Of a DNA stretch of 64,000 nt, positions 38,941 through 47,761 are shown in pieces. Source of the DNA: Pseudomonadota bacterium. GTDB lineage: Bacteria; Pseudomonadota; Alphaproteobacteria; Acetobacterales; Acetobacteraceae. The notes under the pieces were generated by a model that worked only from the letters and a program-made list of their open reading frames with translations, had not been told where the DNA came from and did no database searches. Position 1 is the first letter of the stretch. Each line of letters opens with the position of its first letter. The stretch covers positions 1-64,000 of the forward strand of contig JAJZCG010000002.1 of assembly GCA_021846225.1 (NCBI GenBank), written 5' to 3'. The translations under genes and the position numbers were made by a program.

Positions 38941-39845
38941 TGCGCTGGTATTTCGCCATCGATGAAGCGGGCGGCCTGGGTGAAACCGGCGCCCTCGCGC
39001 GCCTGATGGTCTTGAGCGCACGCGCCATCGGCGGGCTGGAGCCTATTCTGCTTTATCATGGTTCTCCCACAATTTTTACGGAATGGATGCAGCGCCACGG
39101 CGTGCGCATCGTCCCCGTCAGGCCGCGCTTTCTGGACATGTTCACCCAGGCGCAGGCCGCCGGTACCTTTCTGCCCTATTCCATAGGCCATTGGCTGCGC
39201 CTGGAAATTCCCGATATCGAGCGCGAGCACGACTTTGTTCTCTACACCGATTGCGACATCATCTTCCTGCGCCGGTTTGATCTCTCGATGCTACGCCCCA
39301 AGGTTTTCGCCGCGGCGCCGGAAATGCTGCCCGAAAACTGGAATTATTTCAACTCCGGCGTCATGCTGTTGAATATTCCCGCCATGCGCGCAACCTATCC
39401 GGCGTTGGAAGAGCAGATAAAACACCGCATCTTCGCGGGTGATATGCTCCGCTATGACGATCAGCTCGCCCTGAACGAAGCCTATCACGGATTATGGGAT
39501 CATCTTGATCCGCTCTTCAATTACAAGCCCTATTGGCCGTTCACCAGCCGCGCGGCAATTCTGCATTTGCATGGCCCCAAGCCAGGAAATCTGGAGGCGA
39601 TGACCAGCGGGCAGTGGCATGGCCAAGACCCTACTTCGGTGTTTTTCGGTAAAATGTTGAACGCCAACTCGCGGCATTATCTTGATTGGTGCAGCTGGCT
39701 CGGCGATTTTTTACAAAACGTCGATTTTTCCGAGGCCATTCGCTTCGCCCGGCTGGCCTCCGCCCTCACCCGCTACCGGCGCGAGGCGCCCGCGAACACG
39801 GACAGCGGTTTCATGAACCTCAAAATGTTCGCGGAGGCTCCCTGA
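38940..39845 (+). CDS. Glycosyltransferase family 8-like protein
   Basis: A 301-aa protein with the features of GT-A family 8 retaining glycosyltransferases: the metal-binding D-x-D in VLYTDCDIIFLRRF (Asp104, Asp106), the acceptor-side FNSGVMLLNIPAMR, the DQLALNEAY motif, and the C-terminal HLHGPKPG metal ligand. The sugar and acceptor are unknown; bacterial relatives often act on LPS or capsule. It shares one base with the bcp stop (TAATG). The end is 110 bp before the diguanylate cyclase gene. Confidence 0.8.
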   Translation: MRWYFAIDEAGGLGETGALARLMVLSARAIGGLEPILLYHGSPTIFTEWMQRHGVRIVPVRPRFLDMFTQAQAAGTFLPYSIGHWLRLEIPDIEREHDFVLYTDCDIIFLRRFDLSMLRPKVFAAAPEMLPENWNYFNSGVMLLNIPAMRATYPALEEQIKHRIFAGDMLRYDDQLALNEAYHGLWDHLDPLFNYKPYWPFTSRAAILHLHGPKPGNLEAMTSGQWHGQDPTSVFFGKMLNANSRHYLDWCSWLGDFLQNVDFSEAIRFARLASALTRYRREAPANTDSGFMNLKMFAEAP

Positions 39846-39955
39846 ATGCGCCACCGGCTCAGGCGTTAACATTAACAACATACTCCCCGTATTTTTATCT
39901 TTTCTTAATCATTGCGTACCTAACATCGGCCTATCCAACGGAAAGGTTTAGTGCC

Positions 39956-41053
39956 GTGAATGAAATTTTAGCCTTACGCCGTCCCGGAGCCGCTAATGCG
40001 CCATTCAGCGCCCCCGTTCTGGACGATGATGAATCCATGCGCTTGCAAGCGCTGTCTGCCTATGAAATCCTGGATAGCGAGCGGGAGAAATCCTATGACG
40101 ATATCGCGCGCCTCGCGGCCTTCATCTGCGGTACGCCGGTAGCACTCATCTCTTTTTTTGACCGTGACCGCCAATGGATCAAGGCGCGCTTCAGCAGCAG
40201 CAGCTTCGCGCAAACAAGCTCGAACCTGCCGCGCAGCCAGGCCTTCTGCGATCTAACCATCGCCCAGCCGGAGCCGGTCATCACCGCGGCGGACATACTG
40301 CAAGACCCGCGTTTTGCCGGCGCCGCCAACCTCATCGCTCCGGCGAAACTGCGGTTTTACGCCGCCGTGCCGCTGGTTGCGCCCACTGGCGCGGTGCTTG
40401 GCTCCCTGAGCGTGCTGGACCGGCGCAGCCGCACCCTCTCGCCGGAACAAACAAGCGCGTTGCAAACCCTGGCACGCCAGGTCATGGAACTGCTGGACAT
40501 GCGCCGTACCGTCATCGGCCTCTCCGCAGCCAATGCCCAGCTCGGCCAGCAGAGCATCACTGATGCCCTCACCGGAATCCCCAACCGCCGCGCCTACGAC
40601 CAGAAACTGAATGAGGAGGTCTCCCGCGCGCGCCGCACCGGCTCGCCACTCTCCCTGCTGATGGTCGATATCGATATGTTCAAGCAATATAACGATACTT
40701 TCGGCCATATGGCAGGCGATTCCGCTTTGCAGTCAGTCTCGCGGGTGCTGCTGACGAGCCTGCGCCCGTATGATTTCCTGGCCCGTTACGGCGGTGAGGA
40801 ATTCGCCATCATCCTGCCCGCAACGGATTTATCGGATGCCATTCTGGTCGCCGAACGTGTGCGCGCGCTGGTCTCGAATTCCGAGTTCCCGCACCGCAAA
40901 TTCACCGTCAGCATCGGCGTGGCGCGGCTGGACCTTGAAGCTGGATTGAAAGCCATGGTGCAAACCGCTGACAACGGCCTCTACCGCGCCAAGGCCAGCG
41001 GGCGCAACAAGGTTGTGGTCGGCAATCTTGAAAAAATTATGGCGGCGGAATGA
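39956..41053 (+). CDS. GAF-GGDEF diguanylate cyclase
   Basis: A 365-aa cyclic-di-GMP synthase. A GAF domain (about 30-190: MRLQALSAYEILDSEREKSYD, VPLVAPTGAVLGSLSVLD) is joined by a helix to a GGDEF domain (DALTGIPNRRAYDQKL, LLMVDIDMFKQYNDTFGH). The active site is RYGGEEFAI (GGEEF at 279-283). A product-inhibition I-site RPYD (270-273) stands five residues before it. It should therefore be an active, feedback-controlled cyclase. I start at GTG 39956 (protein MNEILALRRPG) with GAAAGG upstream. No membrane segment is present. Confidence 0.9.
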   Translation: MNEILALRRPGAANAPFSAPVLDDDESMRLQALSAYEILDSEREKSYDDIARLAAFICGTPVALISFFDRDRQWIKARFSSSSFAQTSSNLPRSQAFCDLTIAQPEPVITAADILQDPRFAGAANLIAPAKLRFYAAVPLVAPTGAVLGSLSVLDRRSRTLSPEQTSALQTLARQVMELLDMRRTVIGLSAANAQLGQQSITDALTGIPNRRAYDQKLNEEVSRARRTGSPLSLLMVDIDMFKQYNDTFGHMAGDSALQSVSRVLLTSLRPYDFLARYGGEEFAIILPATDLSDAILVAERVRALVSNSEFPHRKFTVSIGVARLDLEAGLKAMVQTADNGLYRAKASGRNKVVVGNLEKIMAAE

Positions 41054-41881
41054 TTATTTCTGCGTTTCGGGACAATAGAACGTACTGCGCCCCGCCTGCA
41101 CAATCTGCCTGATTCCCATGCAGTCCGGCGGGCCGGGGCAGCGTTCGCAAGGCGCCCCGGCGCGGCCGTAAACTTTCCAGGCATGCTGGAAATATCCCAG
41201 TTCGCCGTTTGGCTGCACGTAATCGCGCAAGCTCGATCCCCCGGCGGCTATGGCATCGCGCAGAGTCTCCTTCACCGCCGTTGCCAGCCGCTCCGCCGCC
41301 GGTTTGCTCAAGCTCCCCGCCAGCCGGCGCGGCGAAATCCTGGCGCGGAACAACGCCTCGCTGGCATAGATATTCCCGATACCTGCGACGATGCCCTGGT
41401 CCAGCAGCGCAGCTTTGATCGTGGTGGCCTTCCCCTTGAGCGCCGCCGCCAGCACCGGGCCTGAGAATTCGTTGCCCAGCGGCTCCGGCCCCATGGCGGA
41501 GAGGAGCTTGTGGGTATCCTCGGCGCTGGTGGCGATCAGGTCCAGGGCGCCAAAACGGCGCGGGTCGACAAAGCCGAGTCGCGTTGCGTCGTCCATCTCC
41601 AGGGTCAGATGCTCATGCTTGGCGGGCGGCGCGTCGAAGAGCATCCGGCCGGACATACCAAGGTGGATCAGCACCGAAACCCTCCGGTCCAGCCGCATCA
41701 GCAGGAACTTGCCCCGGCGGCGAAACCCCAGCACGCGCGCGCCGGTCAGGGTTTTGGGCAGCTCGGGGGGGATCGGCCAGCGCAGGTCGGGCCGGTGCAG
41801 GCTGGCGCGCGTTATCACATGGCCAGTCAACCTGGCGTCCAGCCCGCGCATCACGGTTTCTACTTCGGGGAGTTCCGGCAT
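41054..41881 (-). CDS. mutM: Formamidopyrimidine-DNA glycosylase
   Basis: Excises 8-oxoguanine and FapyG and nicks the backbone. The 275-aa protein starts PELPEVETVMRGLD, with the catalytic Pro2 and Glu3 exposed after Met removal. The helix-two-turn-helix has DQGIVAGIGNIYASEALFRARISP. The C-terminal zinc finger is odd: CERC (245-248) and FYCPETQ (268-274), so the fourth ligand expected at 273 is Thr. Cys254 could substitute. I start at ATG 41881; a TTG at 41887 is in frame. It is divergent from ubiE with 25 bp between. Confidence 0.94.
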   Translation of the reverse strand: MPELPEVETVMRGLDARLTGHVITRASLHRPDLRWPIPPELPKTLTGARVLGFRRRGKFLLMRLDRRVSVLIHLGMSGRMLFDAPPAKHEHLTLEMDDATRLGFVDPRRFGALDLIATSAEDTHKLLSAMGPEPLGNEFSGPVLAAALKGKATTIKAALLDQGIVAGIGNIYASEALFRARISPRRLAGSLSKPAAERLATAVKETLRDAIAAGGSSLRDYVQPNGELGYFQHAWKVYGRAGAPCERCPGPPDCMGIRQIVQAGRSTFYCPETQK

Positions 41882-41906
41882 TTGCAAACATGGCTATACT
41901 AGGACC

Positions 41907-42656
41907 ATGACAAGCAACACCCCCGAGACTGCAGATTTTGGCTTCACCACCGTGGAGCGCGCGAAAAAGCGCGAACTGGTGCGCGAGGTTTTCGATTCCG
42001 TGGCCGGAAAATACGACATCATGAACGATCTGATGTCGCTTGGCGTACACCGGCTGTGGAAGCGCGAGTTCATCCAGGCGCTTGACCCGCGCCCCAACCG
42101 CACGCTGCTGGATCTGGCCGGGGGCACCGGCGATATCACCTTCGGCTGGCTGAAAAAGGGCGGCGGACCGGCGATTTTGTCAGACATCAACGCCGCCATG
42201 CTCGCCGTGGGGCGCGACCGCGCCACCGCCAACGGGCTGCTGGGGGAAATCAGCTTCATGGTGACTGATGCCGAGGCGATTTCCCTGCCCGATTCCTCGG
42301 TGGACCGGGTTTCCATGGCCTTTGGCCTGCGCAACTGCACCAATAAGGACAAGGTGATCGCCGAGGCGCGGCGGGTGCTCAAACCCGGCGGCAAGTTCCT
42401 GGTGCTGGAGTTCTCCAAGCTGCAGATCGCGGGGCTGGAGAAGCTCTATGATGCGTGGTCGTTCCAGGCGCTGCCGAAAATCGGCCAGATCGTCGCCAAG
42501 GATGCGCATAGCTACCAGTATCTGGCCGAGAGCATCCGCATGTTCCCTGACCAGGAGACGCTGAAGGCGATGATGGAGGCCGCCGGGCTGGAGCGCGTGA
42601 GCTATCGCAACCTCTCGGGCGGGATTGCCGCGATTCACCAAGGCTGGCGGCTGTGA
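41907..42656 (+). CDS. ubiE: Ubiquinone/menaquinone C-methyltransferase UbiE
   Basis: SAM-dependent C-methylation of 2-polyprenyl-6-methoxy-1,4-benzoquinol in ubiquinone synthesis. The 249-aa protein shows FDSVAGKYDIMNDLMSLGVHR, motif I LLDLAGGTGDITF, MAFGLRNCTNKD, EFSKLQIAGLEKLYD and [17 protein letters not shown], the typical UbiE/COQ5 C-terminus. AGGA stands just before the ATG. The stop overlaps coaBC (GTGA). In most alphaproteobacteria ubiB sits between these two genes; here it is missing. Confidence 0.97.
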   Translation: MTSNTPETADFGFTTVERAKKRELVREVFDSVAGKYDIMNDLMSLGVHRLWKREFIQALDPRPNRTLLDLAGGTGDITFGWLKKGGGPAILSDINAAMLAVGRDRATANGLLGEISFMVTDAEAISLPDSSVDRVSMAFGLRNCTNKDKVIAEARRVLKPGGKFLVLEFSKLQIAGLEKLYDAWSFQALPKIGQIVAKDAHSYQYLAESIRMFPDQETLKAMMEAAGLERVSYRNLSGGIAAIHQGWRL

Positions 42657-43837
42657 AGCGCATCCTGCTGATCGTCAGCGGCGGGATCGCGGCGTACAAG
42701 GCGCTGGAGCTGGTGCGGCTGCTGAGCAAGGCGGGTTACGGGGTGCGCTGCGTGCTGACGCAGGCGGGGGAAAAATTTGTTACCCCGATGGCGTTGCAGG
42801 CGCTCTCGGGGGAGAAGGTCCACACGGATTTGTTCTCTCTCACCGATGAGAGCGAGATGGGGCATATTGAGCTGTCCCGTTCGGCGGATCTGGTGGTGGT
42901 GGCCCCGGCGAGCGCGGATATTCTGGCGAAAATGGCGGCCGGGCTGGCGGGGGATCTGGCCAGCACGCTGCTGCTGGCGACTGACAAGCGGGTGCTGGTG
43001 GCGCCTGCGATGAATGTGCGCATGTGGGAGCATCCGGCGACGCGGGCGAATATGGCGCTGCTGGCGGCGCGCGGGGTGCTGGTGGTGGCGCCCGATGTGG
43101 GGCCGATGGCCTGCGGTGAGTTTGGGCCGGGGCGGTTGGCGGAGCCGCCGGTGATTCTGGCGGCAATTGAGGCGGCGCTTGGGGTTGCGGGGCCGCTGAG
43201 CGGCCGGCATGCGGTTGTGACCTCCGGGCCGACGCATGAGCCGATTGACCCGGTGCGCTACATCGCCAACCGCAGCTCGGGCAAGCAGGGCCATGCCATC
43301 GCGGCGGCGCTGGCGGCGCTGGGCGCGCGGGTGACGCTGGTGAGCGGGCCGGTTGGCATCGCGGACCCGGCGGGGGTGCAAACGCTGCATGTGGAGACCG
43401 CCGCGCAGATGCTGGCGGCGGTGGAGGCGGCGCTGCCGGCGGATATCGCGGTGTGCGCGGCGGCGGTGGGCGATTGGCGCGCGGCCGCCACGGCGGAGCA
43501 GAAGCTGAAGAAGGACGGCGGCGCGCCCCCGGCGCTGCAACTGGCTGAAAACCCTGATATTCTGGCGCGGCTCTCAGCGCCCGGGCCGCTGCGGCCAAGG
43601 CTGGTGGTGGGGTTTGCCGCCGAGACGGAGAAGTTGGCCGAATATGCGGCGGCCAAGCGGGCGCGCAAGGGGTGTGACTGGATTGTGGCCAACAATGTTG
43701 GCGGCACCGGGATTATGGGCGGCGAGGAAAACGAGGTGTTGCTGCTCAGCGGCGAGGGCGCGCAGGCCTGGCCGAAGCTGAGCAAGCGGGAAGTGGCCGG
43801 GCTTCTGGCTGAAAAGATAGGGAAATTTTTTGCATGA
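42653..43837 (+). CDS. coaBC: Bifunctional phosphopantothenoylcysteine decarboxylase/phosphopantothenate synthase
   Basis: Catalyses two consecutive steps of coenzyme A synthesis. The 394-aa protein has an N-terminal flavin-binding CoaC domain ([20 protein letters not shown], the conserved [14 protein letters not shown], and the active-site Cys in [16 protein letters not shown]). The C-terminal CoaB domain has [20 protein letters not shown] and the [10 protein letters not shown]-like KLKKDGG. It begins with GTG overlapping the ubiE stop. Its own stop overlaps dut by 4 bp. Confidence 0.97.
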   Translation: MKRILLIVSGGIAAYKALELVRLLSKAGYGVRCVLTQAGEKFVTPMALQALSGEKVHTDLFSLTDESEMGHIELSRSADLVVVAPASADILAKMAAGLAGDLASTLLLATDKRVLVAPAMNVRMWEHPATRANMALLAARGVLVVAPDVGPMACGEFGPGRLAEPPVILAAIEAALGVAGPLSGRHAVVTSGPTHEPIDPVRYIANRSSGKQGHAIAAALAALGARVTLVSGPVGIADPAGVQTLHVETAAQMLAAVEAALPADIAVCAAAVGDWRAAATAEQKLKKDGGAPPALQLAENPDILARLSAPGPLRPRLVVGFAAETEKLAEYAAAKRARKGCDWIVANNVGGTGIMGGEENEVLLLSGEGAQAWPKLSKREVAGLLAEKIGKFFA

Positions 43838-44286
43838 CTGCCGGGTATGAGGTGAAAATCCGCCGTTTGGCGCATGGTGTTGGGCTGGCGCTGCCGGAAT
43901 ATGCGACCAAGGGCGCGGCGGGGATGGATTTGCTGGCGGCGGTGAGTGAGGCGGTGCAGATTGCGCCGGGCGGGCGGGCGCTGATCCCCACGGGGTTTGC
44001 CATCGCGCTGCCGCCGGGGTTTGAGCTGCAGGTGCGGCCACGCTCGGGGCTGGCGCTGAAGCATGGTGTTGTGATTCCAAATTCTCCAGGCACCATCGAC
44101 GAGGATTACCGGGGAGAGGTTTGTGTGATCGTGCTGAATGCGGGGGCGGAGGATTTTACCGTGACGCGCGGGATGCGGATTGCGCAGGCGGTATTGGCGC
44201 CGGTTTATCGCGCGGTTTGGCACGAGGTGGAGGATTTGGACGAGACGGCGCGCGGGGCTGGCGGGTTTGGCAGCACCGGGCATTAG
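43834..44286 (+). CDS. dut: dUTP diphosphatase
   Basis: Hydrolyses dUTP to dUMP, keeping uracil out of DNA and feeding dTMP synthesis. The 150-aa trimeric-type protein carries the five motifs: [38 protein letters not shown] (catalytic Asp), [23 protein letters not shown]. The start overlaps coaBC (ATGA). The coaBC-dut pairing is conserved in many alphaproteobacteria. A strong terminator overlaps its stop codon. Confidence 0.97.
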   Translation: MTAGYEVKIRRLAHGVGLALPEYATKGAAGMDLLAAVSEAVQIAPGGRALIPTGFAIALPPGFELQVRPRSGLALKHGVVIPNSPGTIDEDYRGEVCVIVLNAGAEDFTVTRGMRIAQAVLAPVYRAVWHEVEDLDETARGAGGFGSTGH

Positions 44287-44325
44287 CCTGATCGCTTTAA
44301 GTACCATCAGGCTAATGCTGTTTTT
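44280..44325 (+). terminator. Rho-independent terminator of the ubiE-coaBC-dut operon
   Basis: The arm GCATTAGCCTGAT (44280-44292) is complementary to ATCAGGCTAATGC (44306-44318) over 13 bp with a 13-bp loop, followed by TTTTT at 44321-44325. The left arm overlaps the dut stop codon. Confidence 0.9.
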
Positions 44326-44428
44326 CTGAGGATGCTTCACGTGGAGCGTTTGTGAGGAAATTCTCCTAACAAACTGTTTGTAAAAGATTATTTTTTACTT
44401 GCACCCCAATTTGTGCGGGTTTGGTGCG

Positions 44429-44462
44429 GAAAAGGAATGAAACGCCCGGGAGCGGGTGTTTC
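44429..44462 (-). terminator. Rho-independent terminator of the Sel1-repeat gene
   Basis: On the plus strand GAAACGCCCG (44439-44448) and CGGGTGTTTC (44453-44462) pair over 10 bp with one G-T wobble and a 4-bp loop. The A-rich run at 44429-44432 becomes a T-run after the hairpin on the minus strand. It lies 20 bp after the Sel1-repeat stop. Confidence 0.75.
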
Positions 44463-44482
44463 CGGCCGGTGTGGGTTGCGGT

Positions 44483-45454
44483 TTATTTGTTGGCATAAGC
44501 GTTGATCGCCGCTGTGACGCCGAGGCTTTGCATCATGCGGGTCAGGTTTTGGCCGGATTCAATATCCGCTTCCGACATTTGCTGGCTGATACGATCACGG
44601 TTTGCCTGGGCTTTCGTCTCGCCCGCCGCCGCCGCCAAATTGTAAAGGGCGTAAGCAACGGCATAATCCTGCGGCACGCCCTGGCCGAGTTGGTACATGG
44701 CGCCCAGGCTGGTTTGTCCGTCGGCATTGCCTTGGTCCGCAGCCTTGCGCCACCAGGAGAGGGCCTGCGCATAATCCTGCGGCACGCCCTGGCCGTACTC
44801 GTACATGTTGCCCAGACCATTTTGTCCTCCGGCATTGCCCTGGTCGGCGGCCTTGCGGAACCAGGAGGCGGCCTGGGCATAATCCTGCTGTACGCCCTGG
44901 CCTTGCACGTACATGATGCCGAGGTTGGTTTGCGCGAAGGCATTGCCCTGGTCCGCGGCCTTTTGGTACCAGGAGGCGGCCTGGGCATAATCCTGCGGTA
45001 CGCCCTGGCCGGTGGCGTACTGGAAGCCCAGGTTGAATTGCGCCGTGGCATTGCCCTGGTCGGCGGCCTTGCGCCACCAAGAGAGCGCCTGCGCATAATC
45101 CTGCGGCACGCCCTGGCCATTGGCGTACAGGAAGCCGAGGTTGGTTTGCGCGTCGGCGTTGCCCTGGTCAGCGGCCTTGCGCCACCAGGAGACGGCCTGG
45201 GCATAATCCCGCGGTACGCCTTGGCCTTGGGCGTACAGGAAGCCCAGTTCGTATTGCGCGTTAGCATCACCATTGTTGGCGGCGGCTTGCAGCGATTGGA
45301 GCGCCGCGGGATTATTGCCGGAGGCGGCTTGTGCGTAGAGCTGCTTGGCTTGTTGGTTGGTCATGGCCCTGGCGGGCGGGATGGCGAGGGCGAGGGCGAG
45401 GCAGAGCGCGATGGCGGTGAGGCTCAGCGCCGTGCGGAGACGTGATTGGTTCAT
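44483..45454 (-). CDS. Secreted Sel1-like repeat protein
   Basis: A 323-aa periplasmic or extracellular protein. The signal peptide is MNQSRLRTALSL-TAIALCLALALAIPPARA, with likely cleavage near residue 30. It is followed by about seven 36-residue Sel1/TPR-like repeats of the form A-x-x-x-L-G-x-x-Y-x-x-G-Q-G-V-P-Q-D-Y-A-Q-A, giving an alpha-solenoid for protein binding. The repeats are so similar that 108-bp units are nearly identical in DNA, which favours slippage or recombination. Related proteins mediate stress or host-interaction signalling. No specific partner can be named. It is monocistronic. Confidence 0.88.
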   Translation of the reverse strand: MNQSRLRTALSLTAIALCLALALAIPPARAMTNQQAKQLYAQAASGNNPAALQSLQAAANNGDANAQYELGFLYAQGQGVPRDYAQAVSWWRKAADQGNADAQTNLGFLYANGQGVPQDYAQALSWWRKAADQGNATAQFNLGFQYATGQGVPQDYAQAASWYQKAADQGNAFAQTNLGIMYVQGQGVQQDYAQAASWFRKAADQGNAGGQNGLGNMYEYGQGVPQDYAQALSWWRKAADQGNADGQTSLGAMYQLGQGVPQDYAVAYALYNLAAAAGETKAQANRDRISQQMSEADIESGQNLTRMMQSLGVTAAINAYANK

Positions 45455-45482
45455 CGGATGCCCGCCATTTCAGTCTCACTTT

Positions 45483-45566
45483 GTGAAGGGCGGATTTGCC
45501 CTGGATTATCAGCATGATACCGGGGTGAAGGGCGGATTTGCCCTGGATTATCAGCATGATACCGGG
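45483..45566. repeat. 42-bp tandem duplication
   Basis: Two exact copies of a 42-bp unit (45483-45524 and 45525-45566), each beginning GTGAAGGGCGGATTTGCCCT and containing GGATTATCAGCATGATACCG. The repeat lies upstream of the Sel1-repeat gene start (45454), within its likely promoter region or the 5' side of the DUF2892 gene. Confidence 0.95.
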
Positions 45567-45718
45567 GTTTTGCGGGCGCGGGAAACTGGTTTTACGAGAT
45601 TGCTTGCGAATTGTTGCGGACAGGCATTTAATGGTGGTGTGACGTAAGCCTGGACCAGGGGTTAACCCCGGCGGTTGCGGTGGCGGGTGTTGGTTTGGCA
45701 CAGCACGGAGACTTGAAA

Positions 45719-45907
45719 ATGATGAAGAATGTTGGCGGGATTGACCGGATTTTGCGCGTTGTGGTGGGGCTGGCGCTGATTGTGGCGGCGGCGGTGCATT
45801 ATGTGGGGGGCTGGGGCTATGTTGGCGTTGTGCCGCTGGCGACCGGGATTATCGGCTGGTGCCCGGCCTACCGGCTGCTGGGGATGAACACCTGCCGCTC
45901 GGCCTGA
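45719..45907 (+). CDS. DUF2892 (YgaP-like) small membrane protein
   Basis: A 62-aa inner-membrane protein with two hydrophobic segments (ILRVVVGLALIVAAAVHYVG and VGVVPLATGIIGWCPAYRLLG). NVGGIDRILRVVVG at the start and W-C-P-A-Y-R-L-L-G near the end are the signature of the DUF2892 membrane part of YgaP-type proteins. The rhodanese domain is absent. The ATG at 45719 has GGAG eight bases upstream. Function is unknown, possibly linked to sulfur handling by family association only. Confidence 0.85.
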   Translation: MMKNVGGIDRILRVVVGLALIVAAAVHYVGGWGYVGVVPLATGIIGWCPAYRLLGMNTCRSA

Positions 45908-46027
45908 GTTGGGGTGAGGCCAAGCCTGAGGAGTTCATGAAAGCGCAACGGCTTCTCCGGGTGACAAAAGAGCGCGACGTGGCTAAGGGGGAACAGCGGA
46001 ACAACCCTTAAAGCGCCAGGCGGCACG

Positions 46028-47755
46028 ATGACCAATTATACCCCCCCTGCCCTGGCCGGACGCCGGTTGCCCAACCGCTGGGACGGGGTGGCGCTGCTGC
46101 TGGTGATGGGGCTGCTGATCGGCCTGGTGGATGTGGGGCGCGGGACGATCGCGACGCCGATTACGGCCATCCAGAATACGCCGATCCATCTCGACCCCAG
46201 CTATCTGCCGTATTATGCGCTGCGCTCCACGGCGCGGATGTTCGCGGCGCTGTTCTTCTCGTTTTTTTTCACCTTCACCTACGCCACACTGGCGGCGAAG
46301 AGCCGGCGCGCGGGGATGGTGCTGGTGCCGATCCTGGATATTTTGCAGTCCGTGCCGATTTTGGGGTTTCTGACCTTTACGGTGACGTTCTTCATGGCGC
46401 TGTTCCCCGGCCAGGTGATGGGCGCGGAGCTGGCGGCGGTGTTCGTGATCTTCACCAGCCAGGCGTGGAACATGGCGTTCAGCTTTTATCAGGCGCTGAC
46501 CACGCTGCCCACCGATTTGCAGGAGGTGGCGCGCAGCTTCCGGCTCTCGCCGTGGCAGAAATTCTGGCGGCTGGATGTGCCCTTCGCGATGCCGGGGCTG
46601 ATCTGGAACACCATGCTCTCAATGTCGGGCGGGTGGTTTTTTGTGGTTGCCTCCGAGGCGGTGACGGTGGGCAATACCACCTTCGCGCTGCCGGGCATTG
46701 GCTCCTATGTGGCCACCGCGCTGGCGCAGAAGGATATTAAGGCCATCGGCTACGCTATTTTGGCGATGCTCGTGGTGATTTTGCTCTATGACCAGCTGAT
46801 CTTCCGCCCGCTGGTGGCGTGGTCTGGCAAGTTCCGCTTTGAGACGACGGCCAGCGTTTCCGCGCCGGAGCCATGGATGCTGAAGCTGCTGCGCCGCACG
46901 GCGCTGTTCCGCACCATAGGCGATGGGGTGGGCGATGCGCTGGAGGCGGTGTTCCGGCTGCGGCTGGGGGCCGGGGTGCGGGTGCAGATCGACGAGAACC
47001 GGGAGCCGTCGCGCATTGTCGATGGGGTGTGGTTCGGGGTGATCGCGCTGGTGGCGGCTTATGCCGGGTGGAAGATCGTCGGGTTTATCGCAGGCTCGCT
47101 GCACTGGCGTGATCTGGGGACCGCGGTGCTGATGGGCGCCTATACGCTGACGCGGGTGATTGTGCTGATGAGCATCGCGGCGCTGGTGTGGGTGCCGATT
47201 GGCGTGTGGATTGGGCTGCGGCCGGGGGCCACGCGCATCGCGCAGCCGATTGCGCAGTTCCTCGCAGCCTTCCCGGCTAATCTGCTGTTTCCGCCGGTGG
47301 TGATCGCGATTGTGTATTTTCATGTGAACGCGAGCATCTGGCTCTCGCCGCTGATGCTGATCGGCACGCAATGGTATGTGTTGTTCAATGTCATCGCGGG
47401 GGCGGCGGCGTTTCCGGGCGACATGAAGGAGGCGGTGGCGAATTTCCGGGTGCGCGGCTGGCTGTGGTGGCGCAAGGTGATGATCCCCGGTATTTTGCCG
47501 TATTTCATCACCGGGGCGCTCACCGCCTCGGGCGGGGCTTGGAATGCCTCGATCGTGGCCGAGGTGGCGAGCTGGGGCAACAAGAAACTGGTGGCGCAGG
47601 GGCTTGGCGCGTATATCGCGCAGGCGACGAACAACGGCGATACGGCGCGCGTGGTGCTGGGGGTTGTTGTGATGTCGGTATTTGTTATCGTATTTAACCG
47701 CATTCTCTGGCGGCCGCTGTATGCCTACGCGACACGCCGCACCACCCTGGGGTAA
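46028..47755 (+). CDS. ABC transporter permease, fused tandem type (NitT/TauT-like)
   Basis: A 575-aa inner-membrane permease containing two BPD_transp_1 domains in one chain. The first (about 60-260) has the EAA-like loop TLPTDLQEVARSFRLSPWQKF; the second (about 370-560) has DMKEAVANFRVRGWLWWRKV. Around twelve membrane helices are visible. It resembles fused permeases of the nitrate/sulfonate/bicarbonate class. The ATPase gene follows 6 bp downstream. No periplasmic binding protein gene is adjacent, so the substrate cannot be inferred from context. Confidence 0.88.
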   Translation: MTNYTPPALAGRRLPNRWDGVALLLVMGLLIGLVDVGRGTIATPITAIQNTPIHLDPSYLPYYALRSTARMFAALFFSFFFTFTYATLAAKSRRAGMVLVPILDILQSVPILGFLTFTVTFFMALFPGQVMGAELAAVFVIFTSQAWNMAFSFYQALTTLPTDLQEVARSFRLSPWQKFWRLDVPFAMPGLIWNTMLSMSGGWFFVVASEAVTVGNTTFALPGIGSYVATALAQKDIKAIGYAILAMLVVILLYDQLIFRPLVAWSGKFRFETTASVSAPEPWMLKLLRRTALFRTIGDGVGDALEAVFRLRLGAGVRVQIDENREPSRIVDGVWFGVIALVAAYAGWKIVGFIAGSLHWRDLGTAVLMGAYTLTRVIVLMSIAALVWVPIGVWIGLRPGATRIAQPIAQFLAAFPANLLFPPVVIAIVYFHVNASIWLSPLMLIGTQWYVLFNVIAGAAAFPGDMKEAVANFRVRGWLWWRKVMIPGILPYFITGALTASGGAWNASIVAEVASWGNKKLVAQGLGAYIAQATNNGDTARVVLGVVVMSVFVIVFNRILWRPLYAYATRRTTLG

Positions 47756-47761
47756 CGCATC

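Noticed and set aside
44456-45445. Plus-strand frame of 329 codons opposite the Sel1-repeat gene
   Set aside because: It exists because the repeats are nearly identical in DNA; the minus-strand frame has a signal peptide and canonical Sel1 repeats.
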